64,000 nt of DNA. Origin: Owenia fusiformis (taxonomy: Eukaryota > Annelida > Polychaeta > Sabellida > Oweniidae). Made by a program: the position numbers and the translations under genes. Shown here piece by piece: positions 45,601 to 53,130 of the stretch. Every line of letters starts with the position of its first letter. The first letter of the stretch is position 1. The notes beneath the pieces were generated by a model that did no database searches, was not told the DNA's origin, and worked only from the letters and a program-made list of their open reading frames with translations. Location of the stretch: the NCBI GenBank assembly GCA_903813345.2, contig CAIIXF020000009.1, positions 21,913,759-21,977,758 of the forward strand, read 5' to 3'.

Positions 45601-47369
45601 CGTATGTCAACCTGGAGTCGACATGCTATAGGAAAGTTTTAGCAGACTTCAAAAGATGTCACCCTTGTATTGCAGTGCCAATATTTGTTACTCACATTGA
45701 CAGGAAGTGATTTAAAATTAATTTGGCGAAGCAAAGTTTCTGAAAAAATTTATTTTGGTCACTTAATTGATTTATTTTGTAACAAATACGAATCTGGAAG
45801 TGATCAGACATTGTGGTATTTAAAAAGGGCTAGATTTAGACGGGTAATAATGATCAAATCGCTGCTATATTCAATTATTCTGGCAGTGAAGCCTAATATT
45901 TGAAGCCTCAGAAAATGAAACTCAGAACGATGATGGGCCTGACAACTCTGTGCCTGGGGGACAGGCAAGGGAAGCTGCTGGGGTACACCAAGGTAATATT
46001 TAGTAGGGGTCTTATGTTTTTTTGCAATACATAATGTTTAGGATTTTTTATCATCAGTGCCTCTATTTGTCACGTTCATACGTTAACATATGATTTATAC
46101 ATATGTTTCCAATTATGAGTAAAAATTTGGTGGTGTTATCTCTGTTGGTTTAGGTTTTATGTCACTTTCAAATTGGCAGGCATGAAAATCCTAATTTTTA
46201 GTAAATTAATTACCGCTCGGTAGCTTTTAAAAATAATTAAATACCGCGCAAAAGAGTTAATGCGTGGATTTGTATGTTCTTCATAGTGTAATTTTACCAA
46301 CGTTTTTATCAACGTGATGCATCAAAATTACGAACGTCATCTGCAATCCTGCATCGGTACTGGTCACCACGAGAGCCTATGATGCATGCTTTTGAATGAA
46401 CGGAGCAATGTATGGAATAATATATTCTGATATTGGCATCATCACTCCGCTGAACTGTCAATAGAATATCGAATTAATTTTTACCATCGGGTATTTCCTT
46501 CCGGATAATAACATCGCCTTGGCTAGACTAATATCATATAGGTAATGATTTGATAGGGACACCTGAGTATTGTATATTGACCACATCGTAACGATTTGGC
46601 AGGGTAATACAAGACAGGTAATCAATGAGCACATTGGTTAGCATTCCGTAGATGTAGACATCTCCCTCATGTGGGGAAAAGTCTAAACTAATTATATCAA
46701 TCTTCTTTGATGCAATATACAATACAAGTCCATCCACATCGAAGCACAGCTAGAAATCGAAATCGTGTACTTGTAGTATTACTTATACGTGATATTATCG
46801 TTCAGAGAAAACATACAGATGACGATGACATTGACCGAATTACATTTTTCATAGTTGATAATTACGTTACTACTATACAGCAAGTAAATACATTTGGCCA
46901 CTTACCTGAAATCTTTGTCAAAGTATTTGAGTTCCACAGAGTTCTGTCCAAATGGGGAACTTTCTCCGGAGACACCCTGTTTTTTAGTCCGCACCCCTGA
47001 CCCCTGGTCCTCGTGTATTGTGGCCAGTATATCTGGCTTTCCATCCTTGTGTACTGTGAGCTGAAGGACTGATTTTAATTTATCCACCTCTTCTCTAAGT
47101 CGCTGTATCTCGATATCACGTTCTCTTATTCTCTTATTTTTATCTTGTAAGTCCATTTGGTACTCCTCAATCTTAAGATCCTTCTCTTTAAGCTCTCGTT
47201 TGAGCTGGGGGAGAAGGATTTTAATCTTCTGAAGATCATAGCTCTCCCCGTCAGCCACTATGTGCGTAGCGCTGGCCCCATTACCCATAGTCTGGGCAGA
47301 GGCAGTTCCAGAGGCCTGACGCTCCACAGCCTCAGCTTTGTAGGTTTTGCTCTTGAATGGGAAAGGCAT
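15592..47369 (-). CDS. PRKG1: cGMP-dependent protein kinase, PRKG1/foraging type; 17 coding exons, 747 aa
   Basis: Serine/threonine kinase activated by cGMP, known in animals for roles in nitric-oxide/cGMP signalling, muscle tone and behaviour. Seventeen exons splice with consistent phases to 747 aa; mammalian type I is ~671-686. Order: basic N-terminus; coiled coil ~44-105 for dimerisation; autoinhibitory KKQGVSGE at ~129-136; CNB-A with [14 protein letters not shown] (232-245; Arg243, Thr244); CNB-B with FGEKALLSEDRRTA (356-369; Arg367, Thr368); kinase domain with GMGGFG (444-449), Lys467, Glu486, YRDLKPEN (559-566; Asp561), DFG (579-581), activation-loop Thr594 in [10 protein letters not shown], and APE (603-605); AGC tail ending GWDENF. 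All catalytic residues are present. The start at 47369 is supported by an in-frame TGA at 47399-47397. The tail and kinase core resemble type I/foraging more than type II. Intron 1 (17 kb) could house other promoters, as in other PRKG1 genes. Confidence 0.97.
15837..15903 (-). CDS. PRKG1: PRKG1 exon 16 (residues 694-716)
   Basis: 67-nt exon encoding [20 protein letters not shown] and VPK, the start of the AGC tail. Acceptor GTTTCAG, donor GTAAGA. Confidence 0.95.
16246..16431 (-). CDS. PRKG1: PRKG1 exon 15 (residues 632-693)
   Basis: Encodes [20 protein letters not shown] through [19 protein letters not shown], the C-lobe of the kinase. Confidence 0.96.
16693..16856 (-). CDS. PRKG1: PRKG1 exon 14 (residues 578-631), activation loop
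   Basis: Begins VDFGFAKKI and includes [20 protein letters not shown] and the [15 protein letters not shown] helix. Confidence 0.97.
17160..17308. mobile_element. TA-flanked MITE with AAGTGGAACACC repeats, in PRKG1 intron 13
   Basis: 149 bp bounded by TA at both ends. It starts CAGTGAAACCTGTAAAGTGG and ends GTTCCACCTGCTG, with several internal copies of a (A)GTGGAACACCTC motif in both directions. Same family as 62890-63724. The TA duplication and CAG...CTG ends suggest a Tc1/mariner-pogo type non-autonomous element. Confidence 0.65.
17317..17458 (-). CDS. PRKG1: PRKG1 exon 13 (residues 530-577), catalytic loop
   Basis: Encodes [20 protein letters not shown] and [19 protein letters not shown]. 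The donor GTAAGA at 17316 is followed within 6 bp by a TA-flanked MITE. Confidence 0.96.
17720..17809 (-). CDS. PRKG1: PRKG1 exon 12 (residues 500-529)
   Basis: Encodes [20 protein letters not shown] and GELWTILRD, the hinge region. The donor is a weaker GTTGGT. Confidence 0.95.
18193..18332 (-). CDS. PRKG1: PRKG1 exon 11 (residues 454-499), catalytic lysine
   Basis: Encodes [20 protein letters not shown] with ATP-anchoring Lys467 and the helix-C glutamate Glu486 in FSEKKIM. Donor GTATGT, phase 2. Confidence 0.96.
18804..18927 (-). CDS. PRKG1: PRKG1 exon 10 (residues 412-453), glycine loop
   Basis: Encodes a Ser/Asp/Glu-rich linker, then [20 protein letters not shown] with the ATP-binding glycine loop. 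Phase 0 donor GTAAGG. Confidence 0.95.
19905..20049 (-). repeat. Dispersed repeat with hairpin head (GTCACCACC family), copy C
   Basis: Inverted copy of the family at 10747 and 11912, and the fullest one. The head GTCACCATCACAAGCGGTGA can fold and the tail contains ACAAATGGCAGGTGGTGATA. It lies in PRKG1 intron 9. Confidence 0.65.
20826..21227. mobile_element. 402-bp inverted-repeat element, 5-bp target duplication AGTCT
   Basis: The left end CACGCCTAACCATC and the right end (reverse complement CATGCCTAACTATC) form imperfect ~70-bp terminal inverted repeats. AGTCT occurs immediately outside both ends (20821-20825 and 21228-21232). The subterminal motif TTTCCGCCATTTTA is shared with 33768-35899. 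No transposase is present. It lies in PRKG1 intron 9. Confidence 0.7.
21440..21517 (-). CDS. PRKG1: PRKG1 exon 9 (residues 386-411)
   Basis: Encodes [20 protein letters not shown] and EARGAQ, the linker between CNB-B and the kinase domain. The acceptor region is 42 bp from a TTAA-flanked MITE. Confidence 0.9.
21560..21688. mobile_element. 129-bp TTAA-flanked MITE with perfect 22-bp inverted repeats
   Basis: The ends at 21560-21581 and 21667-21688 are perfect reverse complements (22 bp, starting GGAATAAATAATG). TTAA sits directly outside each end. TTAA duplication is typical of piggyBac- and Kolobok-type elements. It lies 42 bp upstream of PRKG1 exon 9. Confidence 0.75.
21889..21957 (-). CDS. 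PRKG1: PRKG1 exon 8 (residues 363-385)
   Basis: 69-nt exon completing cassette [10 protein letters not shown], then VECLTVDRE. Acceptor TTTACAG; exit in phase 2 at GTAAGT. Confidence 0.92.
22286..22341 (-). pseudogene. 5' half of a tRNA-Arg(UCU) pseudogene
   Basis: On the minus strand: GACTTTGTGGGGCAATGGAC, then AGCGCGTTGGACTTCTAG, then an unrelated sequence in place of the 18-nt intron used by the plus-strand array. The 3' half is missing. It is inverted relative to the tandem array 1.4 kb away. Confidence 0.65.
22770..23042. repeat. Fold-back repeat, arms ~100 bp
   Basis: 22770-22873 and the reverse complement of 22940-23042 align with several mismatches, both holding TTGGAACAAAA and CAAAGGAAA(G/T)TTTGGTTGATTTTA. 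A short AT-rich loop lies between. It could be a degraded MITE. It is in PRKG1 intron 7. Confidence 0.6.
23784..23874 (+). tRNA. tRNA-Arg(UCU), array copy 1, probably decayed
   Basis: Full-length with intron, but differs in both Pol III boxes: A-box TTGCGCAATGG (consensus TGGC) and B-box GGTCCGAGTCC (T55C). It may be a pseudogene. Confidence 0.7.
24023..24113 (+). tRNA. tRNA-Arg(UCU) with 18-nt intron, array copy 2
   Basis: The cloverleaf folds: acceptor GACTCTG/CAGAGTT (G1-U72 wobble), D stem GCGC/GCGC, anticodon stem TTGGA/TTCAA with anticodon TCT, T stem GTGGG/CCCAC with TTCGAGT loop. The intron is 24060-24077, directly after position 37, the usual site for eukaryotic tRNA introns. A-box TGGCGCAATGG and B-box GGTTCGAGTCC are consensus. 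A TTTT terminator follows ~10 bp downstream. The mature length is 73 nt. It decodes AGA (and possibly AGG). Confidence 0.93.
24263..24353 (+). tRNA. tRNA-Arg(UCU) with 18-nt intron, array copy 3
   Basis: Identical to copy 2 over the tRNA, including the intron. Consensus A and B boxes and a downstream TTTT. Confidence 0.92.
24507..24597 (+). tRNA. tRNA-Arg(UCU) with 18-nt intron, array copy 4
   Basis: Identical to copy 2 over the tRNA. A TTTT terminator follows within 15 bp. Confidence 0.92.
24747..24837 (+). tRNA. tRNA-Arg(UCU) with 18-nt intron, array copy 5
   Basis: Identical to copy 2 over the tRNA. A TTTT terminator follows. This is the last intact copy. Confidence 0.92.
24986..25074 (+). 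pseudogene. tRNA-Arg(UCU) pseudogene, array copy 6
   Basis: Retains the 5' half and anticodon TCT. The anticodon stem is altered (TTGGT), the T arm is broken (TTCTAGTCCCTCC) and the 3' acceptor strand is lost. Confidence 0.8.
25215..25268 (+). pseudogene. tRNA-Arg(UCU) pseudogene, array copy 7, truncated
   Basis: Only the 5' half and most of the intron remain, with a degraded A-box (GTGTCACAGTGG). The copy is cut off just before the hairpin at 25274. Confidence 0.8.
25274..25339. repeat. Long hairpin next to the PRKG1 exon 7 donor
   Basis: Two ~30-bp arms (25274-25303 and 25311-25339, both containing GACGCAAAATCATTTTT) are nearly perfect reverse complements around a 7-nt AT loop. It begins at intron position +13. 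It may be a tiny fold-back element that ended the tRNA array. Confidence 0.8.
25352..25446 (-). CDS. PRKG1: PRKG1 exon 7 (residues 332-362+), cassette B start
   Basis: Encodes [20 protein letters not shown] and [10 protein letters not shown]. The donor GTAAGT at 25351 is followed 12 bp later by a long hairpin (25274-25339). Confidence 0.95.
25600..25677 (-). CDS. PRKG1: PRKG1 exon 6 (residues 306-331)
   Basis: 78-nt exon encoding [20 protein letters not shown] and the following strand of CNB-B. Acceptor ATTATAG, donor GTAAGA. Confidence 0.95.
25934..25997 (-). CDS. PRKG1: PRKG1 exon 5 (residues 284-305)
   Basis: 64-nt exon encoding [20 protein letters not shown] and EV, the start of CNB-B. 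Acceptor TTTTCAG, donor GTAAGT, phase 0 exit. Confidence 0.93.
26455..26635 (-). repeat. Dispersed repeat, second copy at 57110-57335
   Basis: The reverse complement matches 57110-57292 across ~170 bp. Shared stretches include CCACATTTCTAGA, TTACATGTAGATTT/TTACATGTATATTT and the CATAGACCC block. The family is unknown. It lies in PRKG1 intron 4. Confidence 0.6.
27234..27387. mobile_element. hAT-like MITE with polyG/polyC ends, copy 1
   Basis: Ends CACTGGCGGAT and GATCCGCCCCTG form the (CAGNGGCGGATC) inverted repeat. The interior is full of GGGCC and T/A runs, as in the copy at 33181-33487. It lies in PRKG1 intron 4, 135 bp from exon 4. Confidence 0.65.
27523..27628 (-). CDS. PRKG1: PRKG1 exon 4 (residues 249-283+)
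   Basis: Encodes [20 protein letters not shown], the end of CNB-A and the linker helix. The exon lies 135 bp from the polyG MITE at 27234-27387. Confidence 0.95.
27922..28035 (-). CDS. PRKG1: PRKG1 exon 3 (residues 211-248), cGMP-binding cassette A
   Basis: Encodes [14 protein letters not shown], the phosphate-binding cassette of CNB-A with its Arg and cGMP-specific Thr. Acceptor TTGCAG, donor GTATTA. Confidence 0.96.
28036..29733 (-). other. PRKG1: PRKG1 intron 2
   Basis: 1.7 kb of AT-rich sequence. Open frames on both strands near 29213-29478 have no coding character. Nothing else is recognised. Confidence 0.6.
29734..29900 (-). CDS. PRKG1: PRKG1 exon 2 (residues 155-210)
   Basis: Acceptor TTTCCAG. 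Encodes the start of CNB-A, with [20 protein letters not shown] and the YVIKEGDDG turn. Donor GTATGA, phase 1. Confidence 0.95.
30612..31486 (-). mobile_element. Internally deleted hAT transposon
   Basis: Ends CAGAGGCGTAGCTAG and GTAGCTACGCCACTG are inverted repeats of hAT type, and the element keeps a hAT C-terminal domain relic. AACG lies directly outside both ends (30608-30611 and 31487-31490), but a full 8-bp duplication is not seen. Confidence 0.75.
31072..31320 (-). pseudogene. hAT transposase C-terminal dimerisation domain remnant
   Basis: Open frame with [20 protein letters not shown] followed by [20 protein letters not shown]. This is the conserved hAT dimerisation block, in which (A/C)ERSFS and R...L..L(A/S) are diagnostic. 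The zinc finger and catalytic core are absent, so it is a truncated remnant. Confidence 0.85.
33181..33487. mobile_element. hAT-like MITE with polyG/polyC ends, copy 2
   Basis: Begins CAGTGGCGGATCCAGG and ends GGATCCGCCATAG. The interior is rich in GGCC and A/T runs. Reading frames on both strands reflect this low complexity and are not genes. It is related to 27234-27387. Confidence 0.7.
34574..35180 (-). mobile_element. Tc1/mariner-like element nested in 33768-35899
   Basis: Starts at TA followed by CAGGGTGTCCCGAAAGTATG. The inverted repeats extend ~150 bp inward (34574-34730 against 35060-35180). The right outer tip is missing, so the element is truncated there. It matches the window's first 101 bases. 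Confidence 0.75.
34703..35043 (-). pseudogene. Tc1-like transposase C-terminal remnant
   Basis: On the minus strand a short translation reads [18 protein letters not shown], matching the PxxSPDLNPIEN block that carries the third acidic residue of Tc1-family transposases. Stop codons and the short length show it is inactive. Confidence 0.7.
35987..36039 (+). other. Possible first coding exon of an unknown plus-strand gene (weak)
   Basis: ATG in the context AAAGATGGCGC opens 53 nt ([17 protein letters not shown]) ending at a perfect GTAAGT donor at 36040. The combination resembles a housekeeping first exon. No in-frame partner exon was found downstream, so this may be chance. Confidence 0.2.
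36480..36515. repeat. Short (TGTC)n-type microsatellite
   Basis: Consecutive CTGTCCGTCCGTCTGTCTGT units. Confidence 0.7.
36680..37130. repeat. Degenerate tandem repeat with GCTAGTTGCAGCA-like core
   Basis: Loosely repeated ~28-32-bp units alternate forms of CTAAAGCTAGTTGCT and GTTGCAGCA over ~450 bp. Old, much decayed minisatellite. Confidence 0.55.
38126..38312. mobile_element. 187-bp TA-flanked MITE (GGTGTGCCAAAAA ends)
   Basis: Left end CAAGGTGTGCCAAAAA and right end TTTTTGGCACACCCTG are inverted repeats, with TA outside each. This is a typical Tc1/mariner-type non-autonomous element. Confidence 0.75.
38585..38720 (+). other. Open segment with exon-like features, unknown (weak)
   Basis: The frame from ATG 38585 reads with balanced composition (e.g. 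[20 protein letters not shown]) up to a GTAATT donor-like site after 38720. No family is recognised. It does not join in frame with the candidate exon at 35987. Confidence 0.2.
41500..43660. repeat. Strand-asymmetric GT-rich block (GGTTGTG motifs)
   Basis: The plus strand is almost depleted of A and C over ~2.1 kb, with GGTTGTG, TTGTGTT and TGTGCC recurring irregularly. It is not a simple microsatellite. Minus-strand frames are Thr/Asn/Gln/His-rich low-complexity artefacts. Confidence 0.85.
41961..43599. repeat. 822-bp tandem duplication inside the GT-rich block
   Basis: GGTGTTGTTTTCAGAGAGTG begins at 41961 and again at 42783. The two ~820-bp copies run in parallel with few differences and both end GTGGAGTTTAGATACAAG (near 42780 and 43598). 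Confidence 0.9.
45551..46260. mobile_element. TTAA-flanked element, ~700 bp
   Basis: TTAACTCTTTTGCGCGGT at 45551 is mirrored by ACCGCGCAAAAGAGTTAA ending at 46260, so TTAA is duplicated and 14-bp termini are inverted. The interior shows no convincing transposase. piggyBac- or Kolobok-type origin is inferred from TTAA. Confidence 0.65.
46906..47369 (-). CDS. PRKG1: PRKG1 exon 1 (residues 1-154+)
   Basis: Contains the start codon, a Ser/Ala-rich leader, a charged coiled coil (~44-105) and the autoinhibitory motif KKQGVSGE. Ends D-K-D-F-AG before the GTAAGT donor at 46905 (phase 2). Confidence 0.95.
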
Positions 47370-47391
47370 ATAGGCGGTTGTTGTGGTGTGC

Positions 47392-47399
47392 CGACGTCA
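47392..47399 (-). promoter_or_regulatory. CRE-like site TGACGTCG just upstream of the PRKG1 start
   Basis: The minus strand reads TGACGTCG, one base from the CREB palindrome, 23-30 bp before the start codon. The same TGA is the in-frame upstream stop. Function is inferred. Confidence 0.25.
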
Positions 47400-50300
47400 C
47401 ACCTGGAGCTAAGCAATGATAGGCTGAAAGCAATTTCGCTTCTGTGTAATTTTCTCCACACGGTTATCACTTTCACTTGGCTATTTACTATGATGCCGTT
47501 TCATATTAATATCTGGATCTAATATACTGTATAAAACAATAGGTGATAAAAGGTCTACGCTGGCTGATAATGCTCAACTATTAGATTTTTCGTATGCAGC
47601 TCTAAATAGAAATAGCCTTTTCACCACTCACTGCAAATCGGCGGGAAATTCGAATTCGGAAACTTTAATTCATTTGTCAACAGCCTTTATTAGCGTTCAC
47701 CGGGTCTTTCTCCTGCAAGTAAAAAACAATCAATCAAAATCATAAAAAGTAAAATGATGCATACTCGTTAGAAAATTACAAATCTAATGTGGTAACTATG
47801 ACAATCCTTGGATATTATTTACAGTTTGCGTGAAAATGAACGAATTACTCGTTCTTTTTTGATACAGCTAGGCTATATATTATATATAACAAGATCTTTC
47901 AAATATTTCTCAGCATTTCACTTTCGTGTCCCTTCGTATATGGGTACCTTATGTAAGGGCATATACAGATGGCGGCGAGGTGTTAAGCTTGATAATCAAT
48001 GGATAGCATCATATTGTCGCGTGTTACTATGGTGATACTCGGTAAGGGGTACAATAATTGCTGTTTTATGAACTCTACGATTGTTTAAGTCCGAACTAAT
48101 TAAAGGTAAATCTACATTATTTACCTAAACAATGTGTTACCCAACCAAAAGACAAAGAAATGAGCATATGACCACGCCATTAAAGTAATAAATAGTTTGT
48201 TTACTAAAGATAACGTTAATATTTGTCAATTTAATTTTGATACATTAATTCTCATATAGTTCCAACAGATATGCACGTCTCAAACGGATTACACCCCACA
48301 ACATCAATAGTTAAAATAACGAAATAAGGAATGAGAACACTATCATCTAAAAGCTAGTTCAGTTGTAGGATTTTATAGCTTTGTAAAACCTTCGTTAAAT
48401 AAGTAAAGCAATCTGGAGAAAATGCGTATAGTTAGATAATTGTGAAATTTGGCTTTTTAATAGTTTCTGCATTTCCCAAATTTGTTTTTAGCAGCAATTG
48501 GAGCTCGAGGTTAGGATCAACGTAAAACGTAAAACATTGGCAACTTGTTTGGAAGTCTTGGATATATGTTCAATTATAGGATGCCAGGTCTTAGTTCTAA
48601 TTCCATTCCACACATGAATAAACATCGTCTCCATATTGAGTAATGTTTACAAAAAAACCTGGATGTTTTCTAGTAATCATTCATTTATGTGTCAGTGGTT
48701 GTCAGACAGTTCAATCTATAAATATCCGTTTACGTTTTATCCTTTTCTGCTGTTCACCAAGGCCAGATGCACGTCCGATAACATCAGGCGCCCATCTCGT
48801 TTCAAAATGGTTGAGCATCCGCTAGAATATTCTTTTCAAAAATATCTCGAATCTGTTTCTGTTTAAATGAACTTTTATGCCCCAAGTATGCGTACGCAGT
48901 AATACTTTTTACATGGCATTGGCATGACAAAATGTCACCACCTGCAAATGGTTGCAAAAGTATAACAAGTGTTTCAGATTTGAAATAAGTTGAAATTTGA
49001 CCTTGAAATTTTTTAAAGCTCTTTAAAAGCTCTTAAACTTTTATGAATTGTTAATACGTGAAGAATAGAGGAATGTATATCCTGACTTTCAATTCAAAAT
49101 ATACAACCATCATTTGTTTAACTCTGAGCATATGAATAGCAATTTGAATAGAAATATCCCTGCAATGAAAGACTGAAAACATATACCCAGAAATAGACTA
49201 TGTCCCACTCATATTTTACGAATACATTTACCAAGTTTATCCACCAAGCATCACACTTTAACGTTTACATACTAATTATGAAAGCAAAGTGAAACGTTGG
49301 AATTAGAAACAATTCAAGACTAACACTCACGATTTTGTGAGATGAGGTCTGTGAGGATGAATATAAATGCTGATGTTGATTAGTAATTGGCAACGTAACG
49401 AACTTGTCAGGAATCCCTATAGGATGCCATAAACCGTGTCATTAAATTGTTTTTGATACTATTTATCGCTGTGACTACTAATCCAGGGATCCTGGTGATC
49501 AGTATTACAGAAGTAACAACAGTATATGGTATTAGAGAATTAAAGGTCCTCAAGAGGTAAAAATGTTGACAGTGACATCTATTTTTGTTTCATCAAATAA
49601 GAAGTAAAATTAAGTTTCATCAATACAAGACACAGTCATTGATACCCACTGCTATGCCTCTCATGGATAATGGATCACGATATTTGAAATATTATTCCAC
49701 GTCCATAGTTTTATCACTTCTCAATAAACAAAGATTTCAAGTACCACATCCCATGTAACAGGAGATAACTCCACATGTCCCAATCGAAGTGTCTCTGGAA
49801 AAATTGCCACCAAAATCAAAAGATCTGATCACCTTTTCCGCCGTCTATTCGAATTTCTAAACAAATTAGATTTGAAAAGGTTTTAAGCTCAAGACAACCA
49901 TAACAAAAGGAAAAAATTCTTGTGAACCAAATCATTTCGTCAAACTTTTTATGAAATTATTTTATATACACGTAAGATAAACAAAATAAACGGCAACTGT
50001 CACACTTTCACTGTTGATTGCACCCTACAACAGCGACAGATGTGGAGAACACCCTGTAAGAGAATTAGAAGTTACTTTTCAAAGAAAATTAAAATGTCAA
50101 CGCTGCTAATTATAAACGATTTTTTAATACCATGCATCTTTTAAAAAAGTAATTTCAAAAAATGATATCAGTTTGCCTAATTTGAATATCTAATAACGAA
50201 AATCAAAACTTTTTCTAATTGCATCTAGTAAGGGCGATTTTGACTTCTTGAATAACTAGACTACGGCCCACTCTGATAATTGTAACTCCTTCCTTACATG

Positions 50301-51206
50301 AAAGGTTACACATTCCAACCTATTTCAAACCATCTGTATGATGACATTAGACACTTTCTGGGTAGTTGGACTTTCTATAGGGGTGGCAGACGCTCCTCAG
50401 ACCAATTTATACCCCTACCCCAAAAAAACCATGGGGGTACTTTAATACCACCCAATAAAAAGAATACTAATGCATGTCAGATATTCATTGTTTTATATTG
50501 GGTAGGGCATGTAATGGTTAGTAAGTGCCAGAAATTTCCAATCTCTAACTGATATGGTTACCATAGAAACAGTATTTATATCTTGAAATATTCTCAATTT
50601 GACCCCCTCCCAAATGTGTCCTTTTGATCTCAAAGTGAAATATTTGCAAATCTGTTTGGATTTTATGGCTGCTACTTTGTCAAAAATTGTATCAATATGT
50701 ATATTTTAACATTCAAACACTGAAAAGTGTTCATAATGATCCTATAAATCAATAATATTTATCAAATATAGTCACACATAGCTGCTTTTAGGGAAAAGTG
50801 GGCGTGGCACTTTTTGGTACGTGTGTACTTGTTGCAGCATTAAATGAAAAATACATATTATATCAACAACAATTGACATTTAATTAGCATCTACTTATGT
50901 TGTGTAACATTGTAATATGTTCATTATCATTATTAGACACTTTAAATATTTTATATAAGTATTATCCCGACCCTTCCCTTTATCCCTACACCCTTCAAGG
51001 TGGGCATTACCAATCGTGTCAAGTTAACATTTCTGTTTGATTTATTTTTACCATAGACAAGGTACAAAAGCTTTACCATGAGTACTGACCTTATTAGGTG
51101 CTAAACTGATGAATGGATAGGTAGATGGCAGCACTTGTGCTGGTTAAACGACACGCTAGCATCTACCATAGACACATATTGATTTACCATATTTGTTATT
51201 TTGGAT
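47400..51206. other. 5' flank of PRKG1, no gene recognised
   Basis: AT-rich sequence presumed to hold the kinase promoter or upstream non-coding exons. A fragment of the GTCACCACC repeat family occurs near 48929-48960. Confidence 0.5.
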
Positions 51207-51766
51207 TAAAGTAAAACTGCTTTCGCATCAAACTTAATGAGATTCAGATTGTGTTTGAAACTAGATGATCTTCAGATTTTGTGTGAACCTTAAATTCATG
51301 ACAATCAAAAGAATTCAACATTTAGGAAGTCAACATTAAGATTTTTAACATCGTCTCAATGAGAATTTAGCCCGACCTTTTTCAGAAAGTTAAAGATCAT
51401 AGAAAATTTAACACAATCAAAGTTCATCAGTAGAACATTTAATCTCCTAAAATCACATTAAAACTATATCAGCAATATTTCCATTTTAAAGTAAAACTGC
51501 TTTCGCATCAAACTTAATGAGATTCAGATTGTGTTTGAAACTAGATGATCTTCAGATTTTGTGTGAACCTTAAATTCATGACAATCAAAAGAATTCAACA
51601 TTTAGGAAGTCAACATTAAGATTTTTAACATCGTCTCAATGAGAATTTAGCCCGACCTTTTTCAGAAAGTTAAAGATCATAGAAAATTTAACACAATCAA
51701 AGTTCCTCAGTAGAACATTTAATCTCCTAAAATCACATTAAAACTATATCAGCAATATTTCCAAGC
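51207..51766. repeat. 280-bp tandem duplication, two nearly identical copies
   Basis: GTAAAACTGCTTTCGCATCA occurs at 51211 and 51491. The copies differ at about one position (GTTCATCAG against GTTCCTCAG). Confidence 0.95.
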
Positions 51767-52604
51767 TAAATAGTATAAAAACTTCTATCACATCATTTGC
51801 AACGTTTCATTATTCGATAGTTCAACCATATATGATTGAATTATTGATTGATTTTAAAAGTGCAAGGAATCTAAATGAATCAGGGAAGCCAGTGATATGT
51901 ATTTGCCTTAAACAGGATCTTAAGAGGTTCTGGACAAATCATTTGATTCTGGACTTGACATATTTTTTTTCCAACGAAATCACATCCAAGGGTTGAATTT
52001 TTATTGGATATTTAGAGAGCGAGTCCTGTATTGATTTCAATAAAAAGGTTAAAATAGAACGCTATTTGAGAGTTAATCTTATACTTTCATTACATTGATA
52101 AATTAAGGCAAATTCTGAAAAATTTTAAAATGAAATATTATCCAAGTATTTAGATGAAACGGTCTTATTTAAATACAAATCATAACATGATGATATTTTT
52201 TCATAAAATATTTCTTCAAGAAATTCAATTGAAGGCTCAAGATAAAACGAGCTAATTTAGGTGAAAACCCTTACATGATGATGTGTTTTCATGACTTCTT
52301 TCATAAAATTCCATCAAGGGGTGAAAATAAAATGATCGAATTTAAGTGATTTAAGGATCACGAGGATAGGTTTTCTTGGATATTTTCTATGAAATCCCAT
52401 CCAGTGGTCAAGGTAAAATTTTTATTTGGTATATTTGGTCACGTGTTCGAACCCATATAGAACCATATAGGAACGTCATTTTGAATGTTACGTGATAAAT
52501 CCATATAAGGCTTTTAGAACAATGTGGGGAAAGATGAGGGGAAACCCCTGACACCTGTTCACGATTTTATCCGAACGTTCATCGGATCATTTCGGTTTTT
52601 ATGC

Positions 52605-53000
52605 ACTTCATTATTTTACCGAAGTTTGCCGATTCGATTCGTCGTATTTCGGAATATTGGGGACAATTTTATACTCCATTGGGAGTATTTTTAATCTACT
52701 TCTTATTACGAAGATTCCCGAACCTTGTTCGGATTAATCCGGATTTTCTGACCTACTTCATCTACCGAGATTTAACGAGTTTACATTCGGCTCATTTCGG
52801 AATCCTGGTGACAATTTTATACTCCATTGGAGTATTTTTGATCTACTTCTTATGACGAAGATTTCCGAACCTTGTTCGGATTAATCCGGATTTTCTGACC
52901 TACTTCATCTACCGAGATTTAACGAGTTTACATTCGTCTCATTTCGGAATCCTGGTGACAATTTTATACTCCATTGGAGTATTTTTGATCTACTTTTTCT
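52605..53000. repeat. 147-bp tandem repeat, about 2.7 copies
   Basis: GGATTTTCTGACCTACTTCA occurs at 52741 and 52888, and a diverged partial unit precedes them. Units share TTTATACTCCATTGG and CCTTGTTCGGATTAATCCGG. Confidence 0.9.
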
Positions 53001-53049
53001 GGATTTTGCCCTACTTATTATATCTTTACAACAAGCAAATCAAAAAATT

Positions 53050-53130
53050 CGCAATGAACGGGTCTCGATCGACTAACCTAGGGCATGGAAGCTAGGCACG
53101 TTAGCCATGAGGCTAACGTGCAACCGATAC
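53050..53130 (-). repeat. Possible tRNA-like SINE head
   Basis: On the minus strand, TAGCCTCATGGCTAACG (A-box-like) is followed by GATCGAGAC, which fits the GNTCGANNC B-box core. The arms are imperfect. Confidence 0.35.

Larger units (their letters stand above)
29901..46905 (-). other. PRKG1: PRKG1 intron 1 (17 kb)
   Basis: Separates the coiled-coil exon from CNB-A. It hosts the hAT remnant at 30612, the MITE at 33181, nested elements at 33768-35899, the MITE at 38126, the large element at 40481-45057 and a TTAA element at 45551. No alternative first exon for the kinase was convincingly found on the minus strand. Confidence 0.8.

Noticed and set aside
47157-47522. 121-codon plus-strand open frame opposite PRKG1 exon 1
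   Set aside because: Antisense shadow of the coiled-coil exon; no protein similarity.
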